Source of the DNA: Babylonia areolata
Lineage: Eukaryota > Mollusca > Gastropoda > Neogastropoda > Buccinidae
Length of the DNA: 64,000 bases
NCBI RefSeq assembly: GCF_041734735.1
Contig: NC_134910.1
Span: forward strand, 10,166,748-10,230,747
Reading direction: 5' to 3'
Below are positions 62,601-64,000 of the stretch, one piece after another. The notes under the pieces are model-generated. The model was not told where the DNA came from. It did not search any database and worked only from the letters and a program-made list of their open reading frames with translations. Position 1 is the first letter of the stretch, and each line of letters opens with the position of its first letter. The translations under genes and the position numbers were made by a program.

Positions 62601-63037
62601 GGGATAATTATCAACAATAATTAATCATCAATCAAAGCTCGATGAAACAACAGTATTTTGATGTTAATGTGTGCAAGCACAGATAATGGTGTGTGTGTGT
62701 ATGTGTGCGAATGCATAATTCATTTTTGTGAATTTGAACTCTTGTATTATGTGTGTTCACACATGCCTACTCACTCACAAATATATGCTAATCACATCAC
62801 TCACACATACACACACACAGAGACACACACACGAAAAAATTAAGAAAGAAGACCCATACTGGAGATATATCCCTGCTGTCTCTTTCTCTCAATCATTTTC
62901 TGCTGCCAGTTTCGCAGGGCGTTGCTTTCATCTGATTTCTTCTCTCCTTCCTCCGTTGATCGTTTTCTTTTCTTCTCGTACTTCACAGTCAGCGAGTCTC
63001 CTGAATAACTGCTGTCAATTCGAGGGGTCGGGATGTC
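24903..63037 (-). CDS. MYCBPAP: MYCBP-associated protein (MYCBPAP), 17 coding exons, 5' end outside window
   Basis: The joined exons give 690 codons and a stop with every intron phase consistent. Residues below are counted from the first exon seen. Residues 1-59 are basic ([14 protein letters not shown]). Residues 85-120 carry [16 protein letters not shown], which I associate with MYCBPAP. Residues 249-275 have [17 protein letters not shown]. Residues 276-398 form an ASH/MSP-like beta-sandwich ([45 protein letters not shown]). Residues 399-562 are helical and acidic. Residues 563-650 are rich in Ala, Lys and Pro. The C-terminus is a short helix ([17 protein letters not shown]). The human protein is longer (about 950 residues), so about a quarter lies upstream. 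The family binds MYCBP (AMY-1) and belongs to the ciliary central apparatus; it is testis-rich in mammals. Recognition is from memory, without alignment. Confidence 0.85.
24978..25180 (-). repeat. Tandem array at the last acceptor, about 75-85-bp unit, 3 copies
   Basis: On the + strand each unit has AGCAATGTGAATGGT or a close variant, then an A-rich stretch, TTCCA and CATTTTGCTTCACAGCACTGG. The first unit starts within a few bases of the CAG acceptor of the last exon. Confidence 0.7.
25186..25622 (-). repeat. Minisatellite of CACAC/CCTGT type next to a donor, about 22-bp unit, about 18 copies
   Basis: The + strand unit is TACCTGTCACACACACCTGTG with variants. The array ends about 17 bases from the donor GTGAGC of the exon at 25639-25836, whose last bases are also CACACAG. 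Open frames through it are artefacts. Confidence 0.8.
25639..25836 (-). CDS. MYCBPAP: MYCBPAP exon, Pro/Ala/Gly-rich linker and helix
   Basis: Acceptor TTCTTCCAAAG and donor CACACAG|GTGAGC frame 66 whole codons (phase 0 to 0). The sequence is low-complexity ([20 protein letters not shown]) and then turns helical and charged ([19 protein letters not shown]). GC content is well above that of the introns. Confidence 0.8.
25902..26133. mobile_element. TTAA-flanked miniature element (piggyBac-like), 232 bp
   Basis: The left end is TTAACTCACTCAGTACGGCC. The right end, on the other strand, is TTAACTCTTTCCATACGAAC. Both ends share TTAACTC and a TACG core, with TTAA at each border. No coding sequence remains. 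I recall similar repeats in molluscan genomes. It lies in the intron between the exons at 25639 and 26898. Confidence 0.7.
26378..26612 (-). repeat. Minisatellite, about 31-bp unit, 7 copies
   Basis: The + strand unit contains AATGCAGCGACTG, then CTATTCATTTATCAATC. Copies vary by single bases and gaps. It is intronic and not at an exon edge. Confidence 0.75.
26690..26897. repeat. (CA)n/(CT)n microsatellite next to a donor
   Basis: Long CA runs with CTCT blocks end in ACACATACTAC, where TACTAC is the complement of the donor GTAGTA of the exon at 26898-27013. Confidence 0.8.
26898..27013 (-). CDS. MYCBPAP: MYCBPAP exon, Lys/Ala-rich region
   Basis: Acceptor CATGGCAG precedes GTGACAG, and the donor is GAG|GTAGTA. 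Two bases complete a Ser codon with the single base left by the exon at 42122, then 38 codons follow to phase 0. The peptide has [19 protein letters not shown], a basic, flexible linker. The phase match to the exon 15 kb upstream supports direct joining, with no missing coding exon needed. Confidence 0.75.
27014..27290 (-). repeat. Minisatellite abutting an acceptor, 30-bp unit, about 9 copies
   Basis: The + strand unit is CATGACATGTCACACCTGTG followed by TCAGTACTGC. The array begins at the acceptor of the exon at 26898-27013; on the - strand every unit contains CATGGCAG or CATGACAG, like the native acceptor. Its period is a multiple of three, so long repetitive open frames appear. Confidence 0.85.
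27478..27881 (+). repeat. SINE S1 copy (tRNA-derived)
   Basis: The copy starts GTGGAGTGATGG. It has box A-like TGGCCTAGAGGTAACGCG and box B-like GGTTCGAATCACGG, the shared body (TCTCCCCCTCCACTAGACC; GGTTGTTCCTGGCAAAATTC; TGGGTGGCG; GCAGCCCGAATTTCACACAG) and a tail of TACAAATA type. It is full-length. Confidence 0.9.
27882..29557. other. Intron sequence with microsatellites
   Basis: The stretch holds (GT)n at about 28256-28305, TATG and TA repeats to about 28378, and a direct duplication of about 43 bp at 28862-28950 (AGTGATAATACTTAAGAAAT core). The rest is AT-rich without a supported exon. Confidence 0.5.
29558..29828 (+). repeat. Minisatellite, about 34-bp unit, about 8 copies
   Basis: The unit is CACATGGCAGTGACCTATAG followed by CTGTGAACACGACT, with a looser run of related units before it from about 29450. 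It is intronic and ends just before the SINE at 29846. Confidence 0.8.
29846..30245 (+). repeat. SINE S1 copy
   Basis: Full-length sense copy from GTGGAGTGATGGCCTAGAGG to an AGAAATACAAATATT tail. It has more C-to-T type changes than the copies at 33236 or 43113. Confidence 0.9.
30378..30917. mobile_element. Palindromic miniature transposon split by SINE S2
   Basis: The left arm (30378-30463) contains GGTATAAGGAGTGGGG, TGGACCACTTTGAGC and TTTGACCCAAAATTG. The right arm (30847-30917) is its inverted copy: CAATTTTTGGGTCAAAGC, GCTCAAAGTGGTCCAGAATC and CCTTATACTACTAC. The arms almost meet, so the intact element was a hairpin-forming element of about 150 bp. The S2 SINE sits near its centre between direct repeats of ACCGAGAAC. 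Confidence 0.75.
30464..30846 (-). repeat. SINE S2 copy with 9-bp target duplication
   Basis: On the - strand it starts GACGGGCGCAATAGCC, has box A-like TAGCCGAGTGGTTAAAGC (one change here) and box B-like GGGTTCGAATCACGG, the body GTGGAGATTTTTACGATC, and ends in (GAA)n. Flanking duplications ACCGAGAAC lie at 30455-30463 and 30847-30855. Confidence 0.9.
30912..31036 (+). repeat. SINE S3 copy (short tRNA-like)
   Basis: The copy has TTTCAGTAGCTCAAGGAGG (box A-like), GCGTTCGGACAAATCC (box B-like), TCTGCCAAGCAGATGCCTG, and ends CAGGCCTTGAG followed by an AAATA tail. Related copies lie at about 51182 and 55302 on the other strand. Confidence 0.8.
31037..31860. other. AAATA-rich tract and intron sequence
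   Basis: An (AAATA)n and (AAT)n tract of about 190 bases follows the S3 tail, and (GT)n lies at 31541-31566. The rest has no supported exon. Confidence 0.5.
31868..32380 (-). mobile_element. Dispersed repeat R1, copy 1
   Basis: This copy is near-identical along about 500 bases to 37262-37868. Shared landmarks on + are CAAGAGAGGCAAGGCC, AAGACTCACTTGTGAT, AGTCCCCTAGCATTAATTAC, GGTGTCAGCTGACAAAG, a (CA)n block and ACATAGACTCACTTTG. The sequence GACTCAC plus TGTG occurs inverted near the two ends, which suggests a non-autonomous DNA transposon. No coding capacity is seen. Confidence 0.65.
32660..33050 (+). repeat. SINE S1 copy, 5' truncated
   Basis: The copy starts inside the tRNA-like head at TGGTAACACGTCCGCC, keeps box B GGTTCGAATCACGA and the whole body, and ends in (TACAAA)n. 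The initial box A half is missing. Confidence 0.85.
33236..33625 (-). repeat. SINE S1 copy
   Basis: Inverted full-length copy from a GTATTTC tail complement to CCATCACTCCAC. It lies about 185 bases from the previous S1 in the opposite orientation, so the two could pair as an RNA hairpin. Confidence 0.9.
33785..34351. repeat. Minisatellite, 64-bp unit, 9 copies
   Basis: The unit contains ATCCAGCAATGCCCTGATTC, TGTTTGCCCTGGGACACATA and TCTGTCTCTAGAAAGTTG. Copies differ at a few fixed positions (G or T in CTGGGACAC, T or C in CATATYTG), so sub-types can be traced. It is intronic. Confidence 0.9.
34790..35300. repeat. Tandem triplication, unit about 165 bp
   Basis: Three diverged copies share CTTCACATCTTTGCTTT, ACAGTRTAA, GTGTCATTAAAAA, ACAAAGCATTTCAA, CTACATTTC, GTACTTCTT and AACAAGG. 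A fourth partial copy may follow at about 35285. It is intronic. Confidence 0.7.
35610..36335. repeat. Duplicated segment of about 275 bp with (CA)n blocks
   Basis: Two copies (about 35785-36060 and 36077-36330) share GAAGGCAGAAAAGAGGG, CCAGGTGCACATAGT, CCACTCTCTCCA, TTTTCTGCCC and CTACCATCACCAATGAGG, each ending in a long CA run. More CA runs precede them at 35621-35665. Confidence 0.75.
36336..37261. other. Intron stretch without recognised features
   Basis: AT-rich with short CA-rich and G-rich patches (a GGGGAGG-type stretch at 36770-36835). No exon or mobile element is supported. Confidence 0.35.
37262..37868 (-). mobile_element. Dispersed repeat R1, copy 2
   Basis: Second copy of the repeat at 31868-32380. 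It keeps about 90 bases, including an A run and CAAGCTTTTTATGTATTG, that copy 1 lacks. GACTCACTTGTG occurs near the left end on + and, as an exact 12-base inverted match, near the right end on the - strand. Confidence 0.65.
37869..39963. other. Intron stretch with microsatellites and AGGTCA motifs
   Basis: (CA)n and long GT runs lie at 38090-38370, with A runs near 38685 and 38737. A patch at about 39560-39625 holds several AGGTCA motifs in the same direction. No exon is supported. Confidence 0.4.
39964..40379 (-). repeat. SINE S1 copy
   Basis: Inverted full-length copy with a tail complement TATTTGTATTTGCATTTG and an end at GCCATCACTCCAC. The body and both box motifs are kept. Confidence 0.9.
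40388..40720. repeat. (CA)n-rich block
   Basis: Alternating CA runs and C-rich spacers. Open frames here are low-complexity artefacts. Confidence 0.7.
40880..41795. repeat. Purine-rich (GA)n/(GACA)n block, about 900 bp
   Basis: Almost pure GA and ACAGAGAGAG on the + strand, with two copies of a 35-40-bp block holding AGGGAAGGAGAGACAG and a longer tandem of AGCAGAGGG-type units. It gives long open frames on both strands, all low complexity. Polypurine mirror tracts of this kind can form triplex DNA. Confidence 0.85.
42122..42228 (-). CDS. MYCBPAP: MYCBPAP exon, helical segment
   Basis: Acceptor GTGACACAG precedes TCACAAAC, and the donor is GAAGAAA|GTAAGG. One base completes a Cys codon with TG from the exon at 44495. 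The frame then reads [20 protein letters not shown] and on to MGDIMEE, leaving one base. A (CA)n run abuts the acceptor. The following intron is about 15 kb, the longest in the window. Confidence 0.8.
42488..42985. repeat. Minisatellite, 45-bp unit, about 11 copies
   Basis: The unit is ATTTCCATCCTGGGGCACTT followed by TTTTTGCACAATGGAAGGGG and GCAGA. The period is a multiple of three and the unit lacks stops, so long open frames exist in six frames. A poly(G) run of about 24 bases interrupts the last copies. Confidence 0.9.
43018..43718. mobile_element. TTAA-flanked miniature element holding a SINE
   Basis: The left end is TTAACTCATTCTACTCC. The right end, on the other strand, is TTAACTCGTTCTGCACC. 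Without the S1 SINE at 43113-43509 the element is about 300 bp. Its right TTAA (43715-43718) directly touches the TTAA of the next element. Confidence 0.6.
43113..43509 (-). repeat. SINE S1 copy nested in a TTAA element
   Basis: Inverted full-length copy with tail complement TATTTGTATTTGTATTTC and an end at GCCATCACTCCAC. The box B region has lost a few bases (AACCAGGTGCTCAG). Confidence 0.9.
43719..44373 (+). mobile_element. Non-autonomous piggyBac-type DNA transposon, 655 bp
   Basis: TTAA lies at both borders with inverted ends TTAACTCTCTCCGGACGA and, on the other strand, TTAACTCACTCGGGACGA (two mismatches). The interior keeps an open stretch at 44035-44154 reading [20 protein letters not shown] and ending in GYGDSG and a stop. 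This resembles the acidic N-terminal leader of piggyBac transposases. The catalytic part is absent, so it is an internally deleted derivative. Confidence 0.75.
44495..44619 (-). CDS. MYCBPAP: MYCBPAP exon, acidic segment
   Basis: Acceptor CTATTGATCAG precedes ATGATCATGGAGCTGGA, and the donor is CTCTG|GTTAGT. It reads 41 codons ([20 protein letters not shown] onward, ending NMLHNL) plus two bases. The first roughly 20 bases of this exon, together with the acceptor, are repeated about 20 times in the array upstream, so the choice of acceptor is uncertain in principle; this one gives a fully open frame. Confidence 0.75.
44620..45604 (-). repeat. MYCBPAP: Minisatellite made of acceptor plus exon start, 56- and 49-bp units
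   Basis: On the - strand each unit carries TTCTATTGATCAG, then ATGATCATGGAGCTGGATGA (or a form lacking seven bases), then a spacer with GTATGATGTCAGTGTTGG. This matches the native acceptor and the first 20 or more bases of the exon at 44495-44619. About 19 units lie here and more follow after the SINE at 45619. Confidence 0.9.
45619..45980 (-). repeat. SINE S2 copy with 14-bp target duplication
   Basis: This copy has box B GGGTTCGAATTACGG, box A TAGCCGAGTGGTCAAAGC and a (GAA)n end. It is flanked by identical CTGATCAATAGAAC at 45605-45618 and 45981-45994. It split the minisatellite after that array had formed. Confidence 0.9.
45981..46215 (-). repeat. Right part of the acceptor-carrying minisatellite
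   Basis: About four more units of the array at 44620-45604, with increasing divergence to the right (ATAATCTGATCACCAG, then GATAAGTAGTACC). The oldest units therefore lie furthest from the exon. Confidence 0.8.
46216..46875. other. Intron sequence
   Basis: AT-rich with a short (CA)n run at about 46664-46683. No exon or mobile element is supported. Confidence 0.4.
46876..46989 (-). CDS. MYCBPAP: MYCBPAP exon, helical segment
   Basis: Two in-frame acceptors exist. ATGTTGCAG at 46990 gives [20 protein letters not shown] onward; a second CAG at 46972 would drop LSYQHQ. I chose the upper one because it follows NPG from the preceding exon naturally and has the better acceptor. The donor is AAAGAT|GTGAGT. 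The exon is 38 codons, phase 0 to 0, and acidic ([19 protein letters not shown]). Confidence 0.75.
46976..50480 (-). repeat. Large minisatellite at an acceptor, 31-bp unit, about 105 copies
   Basis: The + strand unit is GGTAACTTTACTGTAACATA followed by GAATACATGTC. On the - strand each unit holds ATGTTGCAG then TTAAGTTACC, matching the native acceptor and the first bases of the exon at 46876-46989. Sub-families include CCATAC spacers and deleted units. Units become degenerate beyond about 50.0 kb, away from the exon. Confidence 0.9.
50650..50796 (-). CDS. MYCBPAP: MYCBPAP exon
   Basis: Acceptor GTCATGGTGACAG precedes CGAGACC, and the donor is CAGGT|GTAAGT. It has 49 codons in phase 0: [20 protein letters not shown], then [20 protein letters not shown] and MFRRFNPG. 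It directly follows the ASH-like domain exon. The acceptor is the start of a short tandem array. Confidence 0.85.
50797..51005 (-). repeat. Minisatellite abutting an acceptor, about 32-34-bp unit, about 6 copies
   Basis: The + strand unit is GTTGTCACCATGACAACAAC followed by ACAACTTTCAAG. Read on the - strand each unit holds GTTGTCATGGTGACA, which is the native acceptor region of the exon at 50650-50796. Confidence 0.85.
51182..51305 (-). repeat. SINE S3 copy
   Basis: Inverted copy with the complement of CTCAAGGAGGCATCACTGCG and GTTCGGACAAATCC, body AGATGCCTGACCAGC and a T run at its left end matching the A-rich tail. Confidence 0.8.
51306..51772 (-). repeat. Minisatellite at a donor, about 58-bp unit, about 8 copies
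   Basis: The + strand unit contains CACCTTCTCACAGGTGTACT, GTCTTGTC, TATTCACTACAGGGTA and TTCAGA. On the - strand several units read AAGGTGGGTGCTGTCTGAAA, close to the native GAG|GTGGGTGTGG donor and downstream intron of the exon at 51773-51960. Confidence 0.85.
51773..51960 (-). CDS. MYCBPAP: MYCBPAP exon, C-terminal half of the ASH/MSP-like domain
   Basis: The acceptor is TTTTTTTCAACAG and the donor is CTGGAG|GTGGGT. With one base from the previous exon it gives 63 codons: [18 protein letters not shown], then [15 protein letters not shown] and [18 protein letters not shown]. The pattern of PGE, alternating hydrophobics, FxS, GxF, and a final LxLxG strand is typical of ASPM/SPD-2/Hydin-type Ig-like domains. 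This is the exon from which I recognised the family. Confidence 0.9.
52003..52826 (-). mobile_element. LINE of CR1/L2 type, 5' truncated, 3' part of the reverse transcriptase ORF
   Basis: On the - strand a first frame reads [27 protein letters not shown] and SRLDYCNS, and a second frame continues with [31 protein letters not shown] and [11 protein letters not shown], so at least one frameshift separates them near 52550. The 3' end has GTGCTATATAA-type sequence and an (ATT)n tail (the + strand shows (AAT)n at 52008-52031). These motifs are typical of the end of the CR1/L2 reverse transcriptase. The 5' side stops near 52826. Confidence 0.85.
52827..53394. other. Intron sequence
   Basis: AT-rich on the right, without a supported exon. 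The piece at 52890-53045 is more GC-rich but shows no splice-framed reading frame. Confidence 0.35.
53395..53715. repeat. Diverged tandem repeat, about 58-60-bp unit, about 5 copies
   Basis: Units share CTGCATTGCAATATATATGC, ACAACACTGCATTA and a TCT-rich link with ATGATAG. An older outer part may begin near 53255. It lies 110 bases from the exon at 53832. Confidence 0.65.
53832..53904 (-). CDS. MYCBPAP: MYCBPAP exon, middle of the ASH/MSP-like domain
   Basis: The acceptor is CCTTGTTCCAG and the donor is AGCAGCG|GTGAGA. It has 24 codons ([20 protein letters not shown] then NNSS) plus one base that completes Gly with the next exon. It supplies the linker and strand that end at the NNSSG turn. 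Confidence 0.85.
54074..54181 (-). CDS. MYCBPAP: MYCBPAP exon, N-terminal half of the ASH/MSP-like domain
   Basis: The acceptor is ACACCTGGCAG and the donor is TGGAAG|GTAGGA. It has 36 whole codons: [20 protein letters not shown] then [16 protein letters not shown]. The strand pattern and the N-(D/N)-G-T turn followed by I-x-F-x-W are typical for this domain class. Confidence 0.85.
54258..54666 (-). repeat. SINE S1 copy
   Basis: Inverted copy with a small insertion (TTGTTGGGTTTTTTTGG) in the body and a damaged tRNA-like head just before box B. An (AATTA)n stretch follows at 54667-54691. Confidence 0.85.
54692..55125. other. Intron sequence
   Basis: No exon is supported. GC-rich patches such as GCCTCGCCGACCACTAAGGC and CGCCCACGGAGGGACATC suggest an old mobile element that I cannot name. 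Confidence 0.3.
55126..55234 (+). mobile_element. 3' end fragment of the same CR1/L2-type LINE
   Basis: The fragment shares CTTCCCTGCCTCTTCCTTGT, CCAGTTTTAGAGTTATGCAT and GAATGACTGGTGCGAAAGC with the LINE at 58464. A (TTTTA)n insertion splits it at about 55158-55178. Confidence 0.75.
55302..55426 (-). repeat. SINE S3 copy
   Basis: Inverted copy with complements of TCAAGGAGGCGTCACTGCG and AGATGCTTGACCTGCAGCG. Its box A start and tail are more diverged than in the copy at 30912. Confidence 0.75.
55440..55685 (-). repeat. Tandem repeat at a donor, about 20-26-bp units
   Basis: The + strand units are built from ACACATGCACTGTTACTACA and GTAC. Copies of the exon end plus donor (ACTGACCTGTC on +, i.e. 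GACAG|GTCAGT on -) recur at about 55456-55466 and 55493-55503 in addition to the functional one at 55681-55690. Confidence 0.8.
55686..55800 (-). CDS. MYCBPAP: MYCBPAP exon, conserved Trp segment
   Basis: The acceptor is GTGCTCCAACAG and the donor is GGACAG|GTCAGT. One base completes Glu, then 38 codons read [38 protein letters not shown]. It precedes the ASH-like domain. The antisense and other frames are also open, which explains competing open frames here; the phase agreement with both neighbours decides the frame. Confidence 0.85.
55801..56337. other. Intron sequence
   Basis: An AT-rich stretch with a (GATGAT)n patch at 56058-56100 and a (CA)n run near 56268. No exon is supported. Confidence 0.4.
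56338..56480 (-). CDS. MYCBPAP: MYCBPAP exon, acidic linker
   Basis: The acceptor is CTCTACCCAG and the donor is GCTGAAGA|GTGAGT. It has 47 codons plus two bases: [20 protein letters not shown], then [18 protein letters not shown] and AEERKAEAE. It is hydrophilic and probably disordered. Confidence 0.85.
56481..56769. other. Intron sequence
   Basis: T-rich near the acceptor; otherwise there are two similar stretches (CATGACCAGTTAATCTGAAT and TTGACCAGATGATCTGAATC, about 60 bases apart). Confidence 0.35.
56770..57000 (+). repeat. SINE related to S2 with a different tRNA-like head
   Basis: The head has GGTCAGAGCACTGGGT and box B-like TTTCGAATCCCGG. The body has CTTCCAGGTCAACATTTGG, GCAGACCTGCTGATGTC and ATGCAGATAAAATACACACG, parallel to S2. 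It therefore looks like another S2 subfamily or a head-swapped relative. Confidence 0.65.
57018..57412 (+). repeat. SINE S1 copy
   Basis: Sense copy with a diverged start (GTGGAGTGTTGACCAAGAGG) but complete body and a tail of ATACAAATACAAATAC. It lies between two copies of an S2-type 3' segment. Confidence 0.9.
57413..57490 (+). repeat. Second copy of the S2-type 3' segment
   Basis: CTGCTGATGTCTTAACCCCC and TTTCCTGTGTATG, ACATGCAGATAAAATAC repeat the sequence at about 56922-56992 with a handful of differences. Confidence 0.75.
57658..57779 (-). CDS. MYCBPAP: MYCBPAP exon
   Basis: The acceptor is ACGTACACAG and the donor is AAGCCT|GTGAGT. Two bases complete Gly, then 40 codons read [40 protein letters not shown]. 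Aromatic- and His-rich at first, then a basic helix. Confidence 0.85.
57780..58120. other. Intron with (AAT)n-type microsatellite
   Basis: A long AAT/AAC/GATGAT imperfect repeat fills 57840-58010. No exon is seen in it; open frames such as poly-Asn are artefacts. Confidence 0.6.
58121..58203 (-). CDS. MYCBPAP: MYCBPAP exon
   Basis: The acceptor is TGTTTTCCAG and the donor is GAGAAAG|GTGTGT. One base completes a His codon, then [20 protein letters not shown] and ERVRDEK follow, leaving one base. The MTLSQT(E)xGY segment resembles the corresponding part of MYCBPAP as I remember it. Confidence 0.8.
58464..58858 (+). mobile_element. LINE of CR1/L2 type, 3' fragment
   Basis: The sense copy covers the last codons of the reverse transcriptase ORF ([24 protein letters not shown]-like part; [20 protein letters not shown]) and the 3' end GTGCTATATAAATACCATTA with an (ATT)n tail. 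It is about 90% similar to the - strand copy at 52003 by eye. Confidence 0.85.
58859..59369. other. Intron sequence
   Basis: AT-rich, with no supported feature. Confidence 0.35.
59370..59781 (-). repeat. Compound (CA)n array with 33-bp spacers, next to a donor
   Basis: Long CA runs alternate with four copies of a spacer CATCCATTCTCTCACAGATA, CCTGGGCAAGC. Near the exon the donor complement CACACAGACTCAC occurs twice (about 59701-59713 and at the true donor 59769-59781). Confidence 0.8.
59782..59845 (-). CDS. MYCBPAP: MYCBPAP exon with the conserved Trp motif
   Basis: The acceptor is TGTTGTCGTGCAG and the donor is GGCATCCA|GTGAGT. Two bases complete Tyr, then [20 protein letters not shown] follows, leaving two bases. 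With the upstream exon it forms [16 protein letters not shown], the most family-like run in the N-terminal half. Confidence 0.85.
59880..60031 (-). repeat. Degraded SINE pieces (S2-like and S1 tail)
   Basis: TTTAGGCAGCCGTATTCAGT and TTCGGGGG match the inverted S2 body, and GTATTTGTATTTGCATTTC matches an inverted S1 tail. Both are short and diverged. Confidence 0.45.
60037..60320 (+). repeat. Diverged SINE S1 copy, 3' truncated
   Basis: The copy has GTGGAGTGGTGGCCTGGTGG, box B-like GGATCGAACCACAC, TCTCCCCCTCCATTAGACC and GGGCTGTCCCTTGCAAAATT. It ends at ATGCAGGC and lacks the GGGTGGCGC and tail parts. It has more substitutions than the other copies. A small inverted S1 tail piece lies at about 60420-60475. 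Confidence 0.75.
60607..60726 (-). CDS. MYCBPAP: MYCBPAP exon
   Basis: Acceptor TGTGTCCTCAG precedes AACTGCTGC, and the donor is AAAGGAT|GTGAGT. Two bases complete Lys, then 39 codons read [39 protein letters not shown], leaving one base. The acceptor and the first five exon bases are repeated in every unit of the array upstream. Confidence 0.85.
60722..62465 (-). repeat. MYCBPAP: Minisatellite made of acceptor plus exon start, 40- and 37-bp units, about 44 copies
   Basis: The + strand unit is CAGTTCTGAGGACACACCAC followed by AACAATATACTGATAACCTT; a short form lacks three bases. On the - strand each unit reads GTGTGTCCTCAG then AACTG, the native acceptor and the first five bases of the exon at 60607-60726. 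The middle part shows a six-unit higher-order repeat. Confidence 0.95.
62466..62859. other. Intron sequence
   Basis: AT-rich with small (GT)n and (CA)n runs (62690-62707, 62807-62832). No feature is supported. Confidence 0.4.
62860..63037 (-). CDS. MYCBPAP: MYCBPAP first exon in the window (internal exon of the gene)
   Basis: The acceptor is TTTGCCTCTTTCAG and the donor is ATCTCCA|GTATGG. Phase 0 start, 59 codons plus one base: [59 protein letters not shown] basic stretch is followed by a charged helix. Since it begins with an acceptor and without a start codon, earlier exons lie to the right of the window. Confidence 0.85.
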
Positions 63038-63068
63038 CTGAAAGAGGCAAAAATCACATATCATTACT

Positions 63069-63447
63069 TATTTACTTCTTCTTCTTTTTCTGTGTTCGTG
63101 GGCTGCAACTCCCACGTTCACTCGTATGTACACGAGTGAGCTTTTACGTGTATGACTGTTTTTACCCCGCCATGTAGGCAGCCATACTCTGTGCATGCTG
63201 GGTATGTTCTTGTTTCCATAACCCACCAAACGCTGACATGGATTACAGGATCTTTAATGTGCGTATTTGATCGTCTGCTTGCATATACACACGAAGGGGG
63301 TTCAGGCACAAGCAGGTCTGCATATATGTTGACCTGGGAGATCGGAAAAATCTTCACCCTTTACCCACCAGGCGCCGTTACCGAGATTCAAACCCGGGCA
63401 CCTCAGATTGAAAGTCCAATGCTTTAACCACTCGGCTATTGCACCCG
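63069..63447 (-). repeat. SINE S2 copy
   Basis: Inverted full-length copy with (TTC)n at its left end, box B GGTTTGAATCTCGG, box A TAGCCGAGTGGTTAAAGC, and an end at GGGTGCAATAGCC. TCATTACT occurs on both sides (63061-63068 and 63448-63455) as a likely target duplication. A gap of about 15 bases removes part of the body. Confidence 0.9.
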
Positions 63448-63595
63448 TCATTACTCGTTCACAATTTGCTGAAAAACATTGACACAAATAACTATGAGTT
63501 TTCACAGGACCAGGTCTTATAATGCATTATTATTTGTTTGTAATGAATGCCCATCAAAACCAGTTCTTGGGAGAAAAAAACAGTGATGTTTTCTG

Positions 63596-63812
63596 AGTCT
63601 GCCAAATCAGACCTTATTCTACTTTAATCCTCAAATCAGACCTTATCCAACTTTAATCCTCAAATCAGACCTTATTCAACTTCAATCCTCAAATCAGACC
63701 TTATTCTACTTCAATCCTCAAATCAGACCTTATTCAACTTTAATCCTCAAATCAGACCAAATTCTACTTCAATCCTCAAATCAGACCTTATTCGACTTCA
63801 ATCCTCTTCATG
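63596..63812. repeat. Minisatellite, 29-bp unit, 7 copies
   Basis: The unit is TCAAATCAGACCTTATTCTA followed by CTTCAATCC. The copies are very similar. It lies in the intron right of the exon at 62860 and not at its edge. Confidence 0.85.
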
Positions 63813-64000
63813 CACTGTGGAACCCAAGGCTTTTATCAACAGAGATCTCTAAGGGTGCACAACTGAACAGCAAGTATGACATCAAAATAAATTCTCCCAT
63901 CCAAAAAATCTAGTGGTCAGGATTATCTATGTTATACGCTTAAATAAAAGATAAAAAAAAAACCCAGTAAACAAGTTCACAGTTTCTAAACATATGCAAA

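Noticed and set aside
1-64000. Retrovirus-like or capsid-bearing elements
   Set aside because: I saw no long terminal repeats, primer-binding-site context, protease, integrase or capsid motifs anywhere in the window; the only reverse transcriptase remnants are of the CR1/L2 LINE type.

Overview
This is a eukaryotic, intron-rich, repeat-rich window, most likely from a mollusc and probably a gastropod. Spliced exons, tRNA-derived SINEs, a CR1/L2-type LINE, TTAA-flanked miniature transposons, long microsatellites and dozens of minisatellites are all visible. There are no prokaryotic-style operons, rRNA genes or CRISPR arrays. The organism call rests on overall character and on my memory of similar SINEs in marine snails, so it is an inference.

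Two genes converge. On the + strand the last two coding exons of an unrecognised gene lie at 236-357 and 1496-1537. Its 3' UTR and gene-free DNA follow to about 24 kb. On the - strand most of one gene fills 63,037 down to 24,903. I reconstructed 17 coding exons whose splice sites and phases all join into one open frame of 690 codons plus a stop. The protein looks like MYCBPAP (MYCBP/AMY-1-associated protein), a ciliary and sperm-tail central-apparatus protein with an ASH/MSP-like beta-sandwich. Its 5' end lies beyond the right edge of the window.

Layout: 1-1.5 kb, end of gene A. 1.5-24.3 kb, UTR and intergenic DNA with minisatellites (8.5, 10.1 and 18.3-20.3 kb), miniature transposons and poly(G) tracts. 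24.3-27 kb, the last three MYCBPAP exons. 27-42.1 kb, one 15-kb intron packed with SINEs, tandem duplications and microsatellites. 42.1-63 kb, the other fourteen exons separated by minisatellites, SINEs and LINE pieces.

The most striking feature is that tandem arrays in the MYCBPAP gene sit at exon edges. About ten of the 33 exon borders abut an array. In several cases the repeat unit carries the native splice site plus the first or last bases of the exon, so the gene holds dozens of copies of its own acceptors or donors. A further array of about 60 units at 18.3-20.3 kb carries a textbook acceptor in every unit on the other strand. This pattern is the best candidate here for something undescribed.
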